Assembly: GCA_027491255.1 (NCBI GenBank)
Contig: JAIXWM010000155.1
Span: 117,478 to 181,477 of the forward strand
DNA from: Rubrivivax sp.
GTDB taxonomy: Bacteria; Pseudomonadota; Gammaproteobacteria; Burkholderiales; Burkholderiaceae_C
Direction: 5' to 3'
Length of the DNA stretch: 64,000 nucleotides
The position numbers were made by a program, and so were the translations under genes. The notes under the pieces were generated by a model that saw only the letters and a list, made by a program, of their open reading frames with translations, was not told the origin of the DNA and searched no databases. Shown piece by piece: positions 17,152-25,784 of the stretch. How positions within the stretch are numbered: position 1 is the first letter of the stretch; each line of letters begins with the position of its first letter.

Positions 17152-18131
17152 TGGCCGACGAACTCGTTGGTGTGGAAGGCGGTCCAGGGCAGGTTGGTCT
17201 CCAGCCCGCGGTACTGCTTCAGCAGGTTCAGAGTCTGCTCCCAGTCGGCCTGCGCGCCGAAGCCCGTGCGGCCCTTCACGTTCTTCGAATCCATCAGCTC
17301 GAAGTCCACCTGCAACTGGTCCAGCATCGATTGACGGTTCAGGTCGGGCTTGACCTTCATCGCAGCGTCGACCGCCGCGCCCGGGTTCTTCTTCGCCTCG
17401 TCCCAAGACCGGATGGTGGCACGCACGAAGCGCCGCACCAGGTCCGGGTTGGACTTGATGACGTCACCCTTGGTCAGGATGGTCATGCCGACGATGTTGC
17501 CGCCGTGGTCGGCAAAGCGCAGCGCCGCCGGCTCGAAGCCGCGGTACTTGATCAGGAAGAACTGGTCGTCGGCACCGCCCAGCAGCGCGTCGGCGCGCTT
17601 TTCGAGCACCGTCACCACCTTGGCTGCCGGGTCCACCTGCACCAGCGAGATCTTGTTCATGTCGACGTTGTTGACGGCAGCCACCGCGCGCAGCAACTGC
17701 GCCAGCGGGTCGCCCGGGCTGACGGCCAGACGCTTGCCTTCCAGATCCTTGGGCGTGCGGATGCCGGCCGAGGCCAGCGAGACGACCGAGAAGCCGGTGG
17801 AGCTGAGCACGGTCATCACCGACTTCACGTCGGCGCCGCGCGCCGCGGTGCTGATGACGCTGGACGAATCGGCCAGGCCGAAGGTGTCGGAGCCTGCGGC
17901 CACCACCTGCACCGTATTGGCCGATCCGCGGCCTTCGTTGATCGTCAGGTCGATCTTCTCGGCGGCGTAGAAGCCGCGCTCCTTGCCGTAGTAGAAGGGC
18001 ACGTGCAGCCCGCCGAGGTACCAGTTCAGCCGCAGCGAGACCTTGTCCTGGGCCTGCGCGGCCGCGCCCAGCGCCAACGCGGCGCCCACCAGTACAGCCT
18101 GCAGCCGCTTCGTCCATCGTTGGATGCTCAT
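17148..18131 (-). CDS. ABC transporter substrate-binding protein (NMT1/THI5-like)
   Basis: A 327-residue exported protein with a signal peptide (about 1-27, ending ALGAAAQAQ). The mature start VSLRLNWYLGGLHVPFYYG and the GRGSANTVQ segment are those of the NMT1/THI5-like family, which binds thiamine-pyrimidine-like, riboflavin-like or sulfonate substrates. I chose the ATG at 18131, which has GAGGAG upstream; the longer frame extends into the permease coding strand without a signal. It overlaps the ATPase gene by four bases. Confidence 0.9.
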   Translation of the reverse strand: MSIQRWTKRLQAVLVGAALALGAAAQAQDKVSLRLNWYLGGLHVPFYYGKERGFYAAEKIDLTINEGRGSANTVQVVAAGSDTFGLADSSSVISTAARGADVKSVMTVLSSTGFSVVSLASAGIRTPKDLEGKRLAVSPGDPLAQLLRAVAAVNNVDMNKISLVQVDPAAKVVTVLEKRADALLGGADDQFFLIKYRGFEPAALRFADHGGNIVGMTILTKGDVIKSNPDLVRRFVRATIRSWDEAKKNPGAAVDAAMKVKPDLNRQSMLDQLQVDFELMDSKNVKGRTGFGAQADWEQTLNLLKQYRGLETNLPWTAFHTNEFVGQ

Positions 18132-18184
18132 CTTGTCTCCTCTCGTTCTCATGGGGTTGGGGAAGGGTCGGTCCGGGCGCTGCG

Positions 18185-18979
18185 CTACAGCGTGGCCGAG
18201 GTCGTCTCGGCGCCCTGCTGCGACACATGCCAGGGAATGGCCAGACGCTCGATGATCTCGACCGTGTAGTACACGGCCAGGCCGATCAGCGACAGCAGCA
18301 CGATGATGGCGAAGACCATCGGCGTCTCGAGCTGCCCGTTGTACTGCAGCAGCAGGTAGCCCAGGCCCTTGTCGGAGGCCACGAACTCGGCCACGACGGC
18401 GGCGGTGGCGGACAGGGCTGCACCCACCTTCAGCCCGGTGAAGATGTGCGGCAGCGCCTGCGGCAGCCGGATCTTCAGGAACAGCCGCCATCCGCCCGCG
18501 CCGGTGGTGCGGGCGAAGTCCATCACGTCCGGGTCCACAGACTTGAAGCCGACGATGCTCGACACCACGATCGGGAAGAAGGACAGCAGGAAGACCAGCA
18601 GCAGCTTGGGCGTGAAGCCGAAGCCGAACCAGATGATGAACAGCGGCGCGATCGCGATCTTCGGGATGATCTGCAGGAAGACGATGACCGGGTAGATCGC
18701 GTTTTCCATGAAGCGCGAGTAGGCAATCGACAGCGCCAGCGGCACGCTGACCGCCACCGCCAGCAGGTAGCCGGCCAGGATCTCGGTGGTCGTGACCCAG
18801 GCGCCGGCCATCACGGTGTCGTGGCGCTTGAGGAACTCCGTCCACACCTTGGTGGGCGGCGGCAGCAGGTATTCCTTGATGCCGAACAGCCGCACGCCGA
18901 ACTCCCACAGCAGGAACAGCAGCGCGAAGACGACGATCGCGCCGAGCCGGCGGCGGAACCAGCTTGCCAGCGCGTTCAT
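18185..18979 (-). CDS. ABC transporter permease (SsuC/TauC-like)
   Basis: A 264-residue inner-membrane protein with about six helices. The EAA-like loop is visible as DFARTTGAGGWRLFLKIRLPQALPHIFTG, contacting the ATPase. The family is BPD_transp_1 of the nitrate/sulfonate type. Its start codon overlaps the cupin stop (ATGA), and it is followed after 53 bases by the binding protein, so cupin, permease, binding protein, ATPase and aldolase form one leftward operon. Confidence 0.93.
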   Translation of the reverse strand: MNALASWFRRRLGAIVVFALLFLLWEFGVRLFGIKEYLLPPPTKVWTEFLKRHDTVMAGAWVTTTEILAGYLLAVAVSVPLALSIAYSRFMENAIYPVIVFLQIIPKIAIAPLFIIWFGFGFTPKLLLVFLLSFFPIVVSSIVGFKSVDPDVMDFARTTGAGGWRLFLKIRLPQALPHIFTGLKVGAALSATAAVVAEFVASDKGLGYLLLQYNGQLETPMVFAIIVLLSLIGLAVYYTVEIIERLAIPWHVSQQGAETTSATL

Positions 18980-19437
18980 CGGGCAGCGCCGCGCGCGGGC
19001 TCGAGATCGAAGGTGCCGTAGGCGGCCGGCAGGTTCAGCTCGAGCACCTCGAAATCATCGGAGCGCGCGATGACGTTGTGCGGCACGCCGCCGGGCTGCG
19101 ACAGCGAGTCCCCGGGGTGCAGCGTCACGTCGCCTTCCACGCCTTCGAAGCGGAAGGTGATCCAGCCGCGCAGCACGTAGACGAAGTGCGCGTGCATGTC
19201 GTGCCAGTGCCAGCCGGTGGGCTGCTCGAAGGGCCCGATGCCGCGGATGTGCTTGACCCCGATGCGTCCGCCGGTGGCTTCGGCCAGGCCCAGGTCCCGG
19301 TACTCGGAGTCGGCGCGCAGGCCTTCGCGGTGGAAGCGGGCCTCGGCTCCGCGCAGCAGGCGAAAGCCCGAGTGCGCGGTGGCAAGGCTGCGCGGCCCGT
19401 CGTAGCGTGGCGCGGTGGGTGTCTCCTCGGTGCTCAT
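18976..19437 (-). CDS. Cupin-domain protein
   Basis: A 153-residue protein with a single cupin barrel. Metal-ligand histidines lie in WHWHDMHAHFVYVLRG and the second cupin motif reads PGDSLSQPGGVPHN. There is no signal peptide, so it acts in the cytoplasm. As first gene of the importer operon it probably senses or modifies the imported compound, but no reaction can be named. I start at the ATG at 19437, downstream of the promoter; the frame is open further upstream into the promoter itself. Confidence 0.85.
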   Translation of the reverse strand: MSTEETPTAPRYDGPRSLATAHSGFRLLRGAEARFHREGLRADSEYRDLGLAEATGGRIGVKHIRGIGPFEQPTGWHWHDMHAHFVYVLRGWITFRFEGVEGDVTLHPGDSLSQPGGVPHNVIARSDDFEVLELNLPAAYGTFDLEPARGAAR

Positions 19438-19482
19438 GACGTGCTGCCCGTCCTGGTTGTGGTTCGTGGGTCGGAGCGCTTC

Positions 19483-19513
19483 GTATACTTCCATCGACAA
19501 CGAGGGCTGTCAA
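19483..19513 (-). promoter_or_regulatory. Promoter of the cupin-ABC-aldolase operon
   Basis: Reading leftwards, a perfect -35 TTGACA (19513-19508) is followed by GTATAC (19488-19483) after 19 bases, or by AAGTAT after 17. It points at the cupin gene 46 bases on. Half-sites CTGTCA (19507-19512) and TGACAG (19534-19539) overlap or flank it. Confidence 0.6.
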
Positions 19514-19539
19514 TCCGGGCATTTCCCCTGATCTGACAG
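19507..19539. promoter_or_regulatory. Candidate operator: spaced inverted repeat CTGTCA...TGACAG
   Basis: Six-base half-sites CTGTCA and TGACAG are separated by 21 bases in the divergent region between the cupin operon and the DUF4286-like gene. One half-site is the -35 box of the leftward promoter. This placement suits a repressor or activator controlling both sides; no regulator gene is adjacent. Confidence 0.4.
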
Positions 19540-19557
19540 GGATCACGAGGAGGCCGA

Positions 19558-20235
19558 ATGAGTCTGCGCGGGCAGGGGGTGGTGGCGATCTGGAACGGCA
19601 TCCGCGAAGAGGGCCGGGCCAATTTCTACGAGTGGCACAACCGCGAGCACATGCCCGAGCGGTTGGGGGTACCGGGCTTCCTGGCCGGCCGGCGCTGGCA
19701 GGCGGTGGAGGGGGCGCCCGAGTACTTCACGCTCTACGAGACGGCCACACCGGCGGTCCTGCAGGGACCGGACTATCTGGCCAGGCTGAACAGCCCGACC
19801 GAGTGGACACGCCGCTCGGTGGCCTTCTTCACCGAGACGGCGCGATCGCTGTGCCGCGTGGAGTTCAGCCGAGCCATCGCCGACGGCGGCTGGCTGCAGA
19901 CCTGGCGCTATGAGGTCGCCGGCGCGTCCGGACCCAGGCACACGGAACTGTTGCGACCACGGCTCGAGGCGATGCTCGAACTGCCCGGCGTCGTGGGCGT
20001 CCACCTGTGCGCGGCCGATGCCGCGGCCAGTTCGATCCAGACCGAGGAGAAGAAGGGGCGCCCCAAGGACGGAATGCCGGGCTGGGTGTTGATGGTGGAG
20101 GCGGCGGGCGACGCCCCGGATGAACTTGCGCGGGGCCCGGGCTGGGTCAGCGAGGCCGAGGTGCGCGCCGCCGGCGCGACGGGCCCGGTCGACATCGGCT
20201 GGTACCGCCTGCAGGTGATGCACCTGCCGCGCTGA
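19558..20235 (+). CDS. DUF4286-like protein of unknown function
   Basis: A 225-residue cytoplasmic protein with no signal or membrane segment. The pattern WHNREHMPERLGVPGFLAG near 25-45 and YLARLNSPTEW near 75 resembles DUF4286-type proteins, which have a ferredoxin-like dimeric fold; the second half looks like a second, diverged copy (LPGVVGVHLC). Function is unknown. A strong GAGGAGG ribosome binding site precedes the ATG. It diverges from the cupin-ABC operon and shares its control region, so it may work on the same compound. Confidence 0.75.
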   Translation: MSLRGQGVVAIWNGIREEGRANFYEWHNREHMPERLGVPGFLAGRRWQAVEGAPEYFTLYETATPAVLQGPDYLARLNSPTEWTRRSVAFFTETARSLCRVEFSRAIADGGWLQTWRYEVAGASGPRHTELLRPRLEAMLELPGVVGVHLCAADAAASSIQTEEKKGRPKDGMPGWVLMVEAAGDAPDELARGPGWVSEAEVRAAGATGPVDIGWYRLQVMHLPR

Positions 20236-20253
20236 GGCGCCCGGGCCTCTTCA

Positions 20254-21207
20254 TCAGTCCTGTGCCGGCCTGACCGGCATTCCCGGCCAGGTGGCCAGCA
20301 GCAGGCCGGACAGCGCCATGGCGAAGGCCAGCGCGTGCCCCGCACCGAAGGGCTCGCCCAGCAGCAGCACACCCACCAGCGCCGCCGCGATCGGCAGGCA
20401 CACGGTGAACACGCCGGCCCGCGCTGCTGGCACGTGCCGCAGCCCCTGCATCCAAAGCCACACCGTCACCATGCTGGCGGCGATCGAATAGAAAAGCAGC
20501 AGACCCCAGGTGCCGGGTCTCACCGCGCCGAAATCGAAGCCCCAGGCCTGCCACAGCCCGAAGGGCGTCATGAGCACCAGACCCCACAGGTTGATCAGCG
20601 CGCTGATGCGCCGCGGTGACACATTGGCCGCCAGACGCTTGCCGATCACCACGTAGCTCGCCTCGCATAGCACGGCGCCCAGCAGCAATGCATAACCCCA
20701 CCATGGAGCGCCGGCCGGCGCCGCTGCCGACCCTTCGGACGGGACGGCGCCCGCCGGGCTCTTGGTCCAGGCGAGCAGCGCGATGCCCAGCACGGCCAGC
20801 ACGATGGCCCCTTGCACGCGGGGGGTGATGCGCTCGCCCAGGAAGACGCGCGACAGCAGCGCCACCGCTGCAGGTATGGCCGCCATCACCACGCCCGCCG
20901 CCAGCGCCGAGGTCGCGGCCACGCCGTAGAGCATGCAGATCGAGAAACCGAAGTTGCCGAGGAAGCTCTCCCAGAACAGCAACCGCCGGTCGCCCGGCGA
21001 CAACGGCGCCTCGCCCGGGGCGCGGCGCAGCCAGTGCACCATGGCCAGCGCCGCGATGCCGAAGCGCAGCCAGGCCAGCAGCAGCACCGGAAAGACCAGC
21101 AGCAGCCAGCGCGACAACCCCACGTAGCTGCCCACGAGCGCCATGCTCGCGGCCAGGCTCAGGTAGGCCAGCAGCAGCGGCGGCCCGCCCTCAGAACGCG
21201 GCGGCAT
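20254..21207 (-). CDS. EamA/DMT-family transporter
   Basis: A 317-residue membrane protein with about ten helices and the two-repeat EamA pattern (first repeat about 20-150, second about 175-300). Members export amino acids or metabolites, or import sugars; the substrate cannot be read from sequence. It overlaps the glutamine-synthetase-like gene upstream by 17 bases and is the last gene of the leftward polyamine island, so an amine or gamma-glutamyl product is a reasonable guess. Confidence 0.88.
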   Translation of the reverse strand: MPPRSEGGPPLLLAYLSLAASMALVGSYVGLSRWLLLVFPVLLLAWLRFGIAALAMVHWLRRAPGEAPLSPGDRRLLFWESFLGNFGFSICMLYGVAATSALAAGVVMAAIPAAVALLSRVFLGERITPRVQGAIVLAVLGIALLAWTKSPAGAVPSEGSAAAPAGAPWWGYALLLGAVLCEASYVVIGKRLAANVSPRRISALINLWGLVLMTPFGLWQAWGFDFGAVRPGTWGLLLFYSIAASMVTVWLWMQGLRHVPAARAGVFTVCLPIAAALVGVLLLGEPFGAGHALAFAMALSGLLLATWPGMPVRPAQD

Positions 21208-22531
21208 AGCGCTGCAGTTCCCAGGGTGTCACCTGGCCCGACCAGGCAGACCACTCCTCGCGCTTGAGCTTCAGGAACTCGCGGCTCAGCGCCTCGCCGA
21301 GCGCGCCGCAGACGACCGCGTCAGCCTCGAGGGCGTCGAGCGCGGCCTCGAGCGACATCGGCAGGCGGGCGAGACCGCTGCGGGCCCAGCCGGCCGGGCC
21401 GAGTTCGAACAGGTCTTCGGTGAAGGCCGGGCCAGGATCGAGGCCCCGGTCGATGCCGTCCAGCCCGGCCGCCACCAGCGCCGCAGTGGCCAGGTAGGGG
21501 TTGGCCGCCGCATCGGGCAGGCGCCACTCGAAGCGCCCGGGCAATGTCCGCACCATTGCGGTGCGGTTGTTCGGTCCGTGCGCGATGCACACCGGCGCCC
21601 AGGTGGTGCCGGTGATCGACGGGCCCGGCCCGAGGCGCCGGTAGGAATTGACCGTGGGCGCCGCCAGCGCGCACAGCGCCGGCGCGTGCGCCAGCACACC
21701 GGCGACGAAGTGGCGGCCGAGTGGGCTAAGGTCGGCGCCCGCCTGCGGCTCGAACACGCACCGGCCGTCCGGGCGGTTCTCCCACAGCGAGACATGGAAG
21801 TGCATGCCGCTGCCGGGCTGGCCGGCGAAGGGCTTGGGCATCATCGAGAACACCAGGCCGCGCGCCTCGGCCAGCGCGTGCGCGGCCAGCTTGAACAGCA
21901 TCAGGTGGTCGGCGCTGGCCAGGGCCTCGTCGTGCGCGAAGTTGACCTCGTACTGGCCGTGCGCGTCCTCGTGGTCCAACTGCAGCACGTCCAGCCGGCA
22001 CGCCTGCAGCGTGGCTGCGAGTTCTTGCAGGAAGCCAGCTTGGCGGCACAGCGATTTCAGGTCGTAGGATGGTTTGTCGAGTCGGTCCTGGTCATCGCCC
22101 GGGATCCAGCGCCCATCAGCCGCACGCCGCAGAAGGAAGAACTCGGGCTCGATGCCGGTGCGCAGCATCCAGCCGCGTTCGAGCAGCCTTGCGGTGGCCC
22201 GGCGCAAGACCTGCCGTGGGCAGGCATCGAAAGGCCGGCCGTCAACGTGGCCGTCCCCGACGATGCGGGCCACGCGCGGCATCCACGGCAGGGGCTGCAG
22301 TGTCGAAGGGTCACCCACCGCGTGGTACTCCGAGCGCGGCCCGGTACGCGGCAGCCCGGTGCCCCAGATCGAGGGCCCGGCAAAGCCCGCCCCGATTCCG
22401 AGGACGTCGTCCAGGTGCGCCAGGGGCACGAGTTTGCCCTTGGCGCATCCGTGCACATCGGTGAACTGAACGAGCAGCGTGTCGACGCCGTCCAGGCGCA
22501 GACGCTCCTGCAGGTTTGGGGGGTGGCTCAC
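21191..22531 (-). CDS. Glutamine-synthetase-family ligase, GlnT (type III)-like
   Basis: A 446-residue GS-fold enzyme. The beta-Grasp N-terminus has LVQFTDVHGCAKGKLVP; the catalytic domain has GIEPEFFLL, DHEDAHGQYEVNFAH and GSGMHFHVSLW, with ANPYLATAALVAAG near the end. These are the metal and ATP sites of the family. It is distinct from the PuuA-like gene at 29560-30927 in the same island. GlnT-like members act on glutamate with ammonia or a small amine such as methylamine; here an amine from the island is plausible. It is followed by the EamA gene with a 17-base overlap. Confidence 0.87.
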   Translation of the reverse strand: MSHPPNLQERLRLDGVDTLLVQFTDVHGCAKGKLVPLAHLDDVLGIGAGFAGPSIWGTGLPRTGPRSEYHAVGDPSTLQPLPWMPRVARIVGDGHVDGRPFDACPRQVLRRATARLLERGWMLRTGIEPEFFLLRRAADGRWIPGDDQDRLDKPSYDLKSLCRQAGFLQELAATLQACRLDVLQLDHEDAHGQYEVNFAHDEALASADHLMLFKLAAHALAEARGLVFSMMPKPFAGQPGSGMHFHVSLWENRPDGRCVFEPQAGADLSPLGRHFVAGVLAHAPALCALAAPTVNSYRRLGPGPSITGTTWAPVCIAHGPNNRTAMVRTLPGRFEWRLPDAAANPYLATAALVAAGLDGIDRGLDPGPAFTEDLFELGPAGWARSGLARLPMSLEAALDALEADAVVCGALGEALSREFLKLKREEWSAWSGQVTPWELQRYAAAF

Positions 22532-22556
22532 CGGCGGAATGGCATGGACCCCACGG

Positions 22557-23942
22557 TCAGAAAGACACGACCACCGATGCCCCGAGGAGCGTGTTGTGCT
22601 TGCGATACAGGCCGTCGTAGGTCTTGAAGACGGGAAGACTGGCCAGGTCCTGCCGGTACTCGAACTTGAACGTGGTGTTCAGGTCCCAGAGGTAGCCCAG
22701 ACCGAGGCTGATTGCGTAGCGGTTCGTGCCCACTTCGCTGTTGCCGCCGTTGCCGCGGCCGATGCCGTTGCGCGCATCATCCGCGGTGTAGGTGAAAAGA
22801 CCACCGCCGTTCTTGGCATTGCGGATGTAGTCGGCACGCACGCTGCCCTCCAGGCGAGGCGTGAACTTGTAGGCCACCAGTCCGGACAGACCGGTCCAGG
22901 AACTGTCACGCAACTCTCCCGTGGCTGCATCCTCGGCGATAGCCGCAAACTTCTGCCGCCCCAGACTGAACTGGCCCTGCACTGTCCAGTCGCCGCGGAT
23001 GAAGTAGGCGTCGATCTCGAAAAGATGGACCTTGGATTGGGTGTCGTAGGTGTCGGTGTAGGGCAGGGTCGTGACGGGGTTGTTCTGGGCATTGCCGTCG
23101 GCGTCATAGATCCGCAGGTTCGGCGCTTTTCCGACCAGGCCGGCAAAGCCGAAACCCTGGAATTCACCACGGGAGTAATCCACGCGGTAAGCAAAGGCAT
23201 TACCGTGACGGCCATCGGGGTTACGCGTGGCGTTGACGTTGCCGAGCACGCCCTTGGCGATCCATTTGCCACGCGTGATCTCCATGCCCGCGCCCGTGTA
23301 GCTGGTGGGCAGCGTGAAATCGAACAGGAGGTTGTGTGTGATGAGTTTGTTCAGCGTGGCCTGCTGGTACTCGTAGCCCGACCAGTCGGGCAGGTGGCCG
23401 GCGATCAGGCGGGTCTGCAGGTCGCCCAGGGGCACGGAGACCGACGCCTCCTGGACGACGCCGCCGTTGCCGATCACCGTGTCGGTGCCGCGGTTGGGAC
23501 TCAGGGTGAGGCGCCACCGGGTGCCGGAGTCGGTCTCCTTGGACAGGTCCAGGACGACCGATCCGAAGTAGGAGTTGTCATACGAATAGCCTGTGTCGGC
23601 GCGGTTGTTGATGAAGTTGAAGCCGCCGTTCTTCAATCCCGAGTTGCGGATGTAGGTCGGATCCGCATAGCCCGAGATCTTCAATTGCTTCAGGCCGGCC
23701 GCATCGCGCGCGTCCTCCATCGCCTCGGTCTTGACCGTGACACGGTTCAGCTCGCGAGCCTGGTCCGGGGTCATGCCCCATTGCGGCGACTGCGACTCCT
23801 GGGCCTTGATCTTGTTCTCAAGCTCGCCGATCCGCGCCTTCAGGGCCTCGAGCTCCTTCTGCAGATCGGTCGTGCCCTGCGCGGCGGCGGGGAAGGCGGC
23901 AGCCAGCGCCAGCGCCAGGGCGGTGGTGGGAACGGTCTTCAT
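22557..23942 (-). CDS. DUF3138-family outer-membrane porin-like protein
   Basis: A 461-residue exported protein: signal peptide to about residue 21 (ALAAAFPAAAQG), a short coiled-coil (about 25-50, LQKELEALKARIGELENKI) and then a beta-rich barrel-like region ending in an aromatic residue (VVVSF), as outer-membrane proteins do. It matches the DUF3138 family of Burkholderiales. Its place between the PotI permease and the GS-like gene suggests it is the outer-membrane channel for the polyamine importer. That role is inferred from context, not shown. Confidence 0.82.
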   Translation of the reverse strand: MKTVPTTALALALAAAFPAAAQGTTDLQKELEALKARIGELENKIKAQESQSPQWGMTPDQARELNRVTVKTEAMEDARDAAGLKQLKISGYADPTYIRNSGLKNGGFNFINNRADTGYSYDNSYFGSVVLDLSKETDSGTRWRLTLSPNRGTDTVIGNGGVVQEASVSVPLGDLQTRLIAGHLPDWSGYEYQQATLNKLITHNLLFDFTLPTSYTGAGMEITRGKWIAKGVLGNVNATRNPDGRHGNAFAYRVDYSRGEFQGFGFAGLVGKAPNLRIYDADGNAQNNPVTTLPYTDTYDTQSKVHLFEIDAYFIRGDWTVQGQFSLGRQKFAAIAEDAATGELRDSSWTGLSGLVAYKFTPRLEGSVRADYIRNAKNGGGLFTYTADDARNGIGRGNGGNSEVGTNRYAISLGLGYLWDLNTTFKFEYRQDLASLPVFKTYDGLYRKHNTLLGASVVVSF

Positions 23943-23984
23943 GGAGGCTCCTTCGCGGTGCGGGTCGAATGGTTTGCGGGTGGG

Positions 23985-24821
23985 TCAGCCGCGCGCGGCG
24001 GCGAGTTCCTGGGCGCGCTTGCGTTCGGCCCGGGCGATCAGGTAGCTGCCGAGCGCCACGCCGATGGCCACGACGATCACGATCACCGTGGCCATCGCGT
24101 TCACGCGCGGGTCCAGGCCAAGGCGCGCGCGCGACAGGATGACCAGCGGCATCGTCGTGGCGCCCGGGCCGGAGAGGAAGGCCGACAGCACGACGTCGTC
24201 GAGCGAGAGCGTGAAGGTCAGCAGCCAGGCCGAGACGAGGGACTGCGCAACCATCGGCAGCGTCACGAGCCAGAACACCTGGTGCGGACGCGCGCCCAGG
24301 TCCATGGCCGCCTCCTCGAGTTGGGGGTTCAGGTCGCGCAGCCGAGCCTGCACCACCACGGTCGCGTATGCCATCCCCACCAGCAGGTGACCGAGCCAGA
24401 TCGTCGTCATCCCACGCTCGGGCACACCCAGGGCGCGCTGAAGGCTGACCATGGTCAGCAGCAGCGACAGGCCGATCACGACCTCGGGCATCACCAGCGG
24501 TGCACTGACCATGCCGGAAAACAGCGTGCGGCCACCGAAGCGCCGGTACTTCACCAGCGTGAAGGCTGCCAGCGTACCCAGCACGACCGAGGCGCAGGCT
24601 GTGAGGAACGCGATCTTGAGGCTCAGCCACAGGCCCGAAAGCAGGTCCTCATCACGCAGGAGCTCCTGGTACCAACGCAGGGAGAAGCCGCGCCACAAGT
24701 TGGGCACGGGCGAATCGTTGAACGAGTAGACGATCAGCGAGACGATGGGAATGAAGAGGAACAGGTAGCCGACGAAGAGCCAGCCGCGACCGAACCACGC
24801 GTTGAAGCGCGACGCCTTCAT
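23985..24821 (-). CDS. potI: Polyamine ABC transporter permease (PotI-like)
   Basis: A 278-residue permease with six helices. The EAA loop reads EEAAMDLGARPHQVFWLVTLPM near 170-190. The pattern (SFNDSPVPNLWRGFSLRWY near 35-55) is that of PotC/PotI, the second permease of spermidine/putrescine importers. The ATG at 24821 overlaps the potH stop as ATGA; a longer in-frame extension exists but lies inside potH. It pairs with PotH to form the membrane channel. Confidence 0.92.
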   Translation of the reverse strand: MKASRFNAWFGRGWLFVGYLFLFIPIVSLIVYSFNDSPVPNLWRGFSLRWYQELLRDEDLLSGLWLSLKIAFLTACASVVLGTLAAFTLVKYRRFGGRTLFSGMVSAPLVMPEVVIGLSLLLTMVSLQRALGVPERGMTTIWLGHLLVGMAYATVVVQARLRDLNPQLEEAAMDLGARPHQVFWLVTLPMVAQSLVSAWLLTFTLSLDDVVLSAFLSGPGATTMPLVILSRARLGLDPRVNAMATVIVIVVAIGVALGSYLIARAERKRAQELAAARG

Positions 24822-25780
24822 CGCCGCCTCTCCTGGGCCTCGGCCTGATACTTCTGGAACAGCGCCAGCGGCACGATGATCAACAGAATCATCAGCACCG
24901 CCAGCGCCGAGGCCATGGGCCAGTCGTTGTTGGCGAAGAGTTCGTCCCAGATCACACGCCCGATCATCAGCGTCTCGGGACCGCCGAGCAGCTCGGGGAT
25001 GACGTACTCGCCGATGCAGGGAATGAACACCAACATCGAGCCGGCGATGATGCCGGCCCTGGACAACGGCACGGTCACGGTCCAGAAGGCCACCCATGGC
25101 GTGGCGCCGAGATCCTGCGCCGCCTCGAGCAGTCGCAGGTCCATCTTGGCCAGCGTGCTGTACAGCGGCAGCACCATGAAGGGCAGGTAGGTGTAGGTCA
25201 TGCCCAGCACGAGCGAGAACGGGGTGTTCATCAATTGCCCCGGCGCGGGCACCAAGCCGAGCGCGACCAGCACCTGGTCCAGCCCGGTGGACACCATGAG
25301 CTCATGGACCCAGCCATTCGGGCTGAGCAGGCCCTTCCAGGCGTAGGCACGCAGCAGGAACGAGGTCCAGAACGGCAGCATCACCAGCATCAGCAGCACT
25401 GGCTGGACCGAAGGGCGCGCACGCGCCATGAAGTACGCGAACGGGTAGCCGATGAACAGGCACAGTACCGTGGTTGCAGCCGCGTACTCGATGCTGCGCA
25501 GGTAGGACTGCAGGTACAGGGGATCGCCGGCGATGGTGGCGAAGTTCCCGAGCTTCAGCGCCAGCGTCAGCACACCGTCCTGCCAGGTGACGATGTCCTC
25601 GGGGTGTACGGCGCCCATCTGCGACACCGCGATCTTCATCACCAGCGCGAAGGGCAGAAGGAAGAACAGCAGCAGCCACAGGTAGGGCACGCCAATCACA
25701 GCGCTGCGACCGCCCAGGCGCGGCAGGCGTGCGCGCGCCCCCCGGGGGGCGTTGGCGGAGACGCTGGACGGATGCTTCAT
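24818..25780 (-). CDS. potH: Polyamine ABC transporter permease (PotH-like)
   Basis: A 320-residue permease with six helices and the EAA loop LLEAAQDLGATPWVAFWTVTVPL near 205-225. The order potF-potG-potH-potI is as in E. coli and in Pseudomonas spuDEFGH-like loci. It follows potG after 4 bases and overlaps potI by four. It forms the channel with PotI. Confidence 0.93.
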   Translation of the reverse strand: MKHPSSVSANAPRGARARLPRLGGRSAVIGVPYLWLLLFFLLPFALVMKIAVSQMGAVHPEDIVTWQDGVLTLALKLGNFATIAGDPLYLQSYLRSIEYAAATTVLCLFIGYPFAYFMARARPSVQPVLLMLVMLPFWTSFLLRAYAWKGLLSPNGWVHELMVSTGLDQVLVALGLVPAPGQLMNTPFSLVLGMTYTYLPFMVLPLYSTLAKMDLRLLEAAQDLGATPWVAFWTVTVPLSRAGIIAGSMLVFIPCIGEYVIPELLGGPETLMIGRVIWDELFANNDWPMASALAVLMILLIIVPLALFQKYQAEAQERRR

Positions 25781-25784
25781 GGGC

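Noticed and set aside
22479..24848. A 789-codon open frame on the plus strand, antisense to the porin and PotI genes
   Set aside because: It is a mirror of two well-supported genes in a GC-rich genome, has no domain motif and is rich in residues typical of shadow frames (Arg, Gly, His, Gln).
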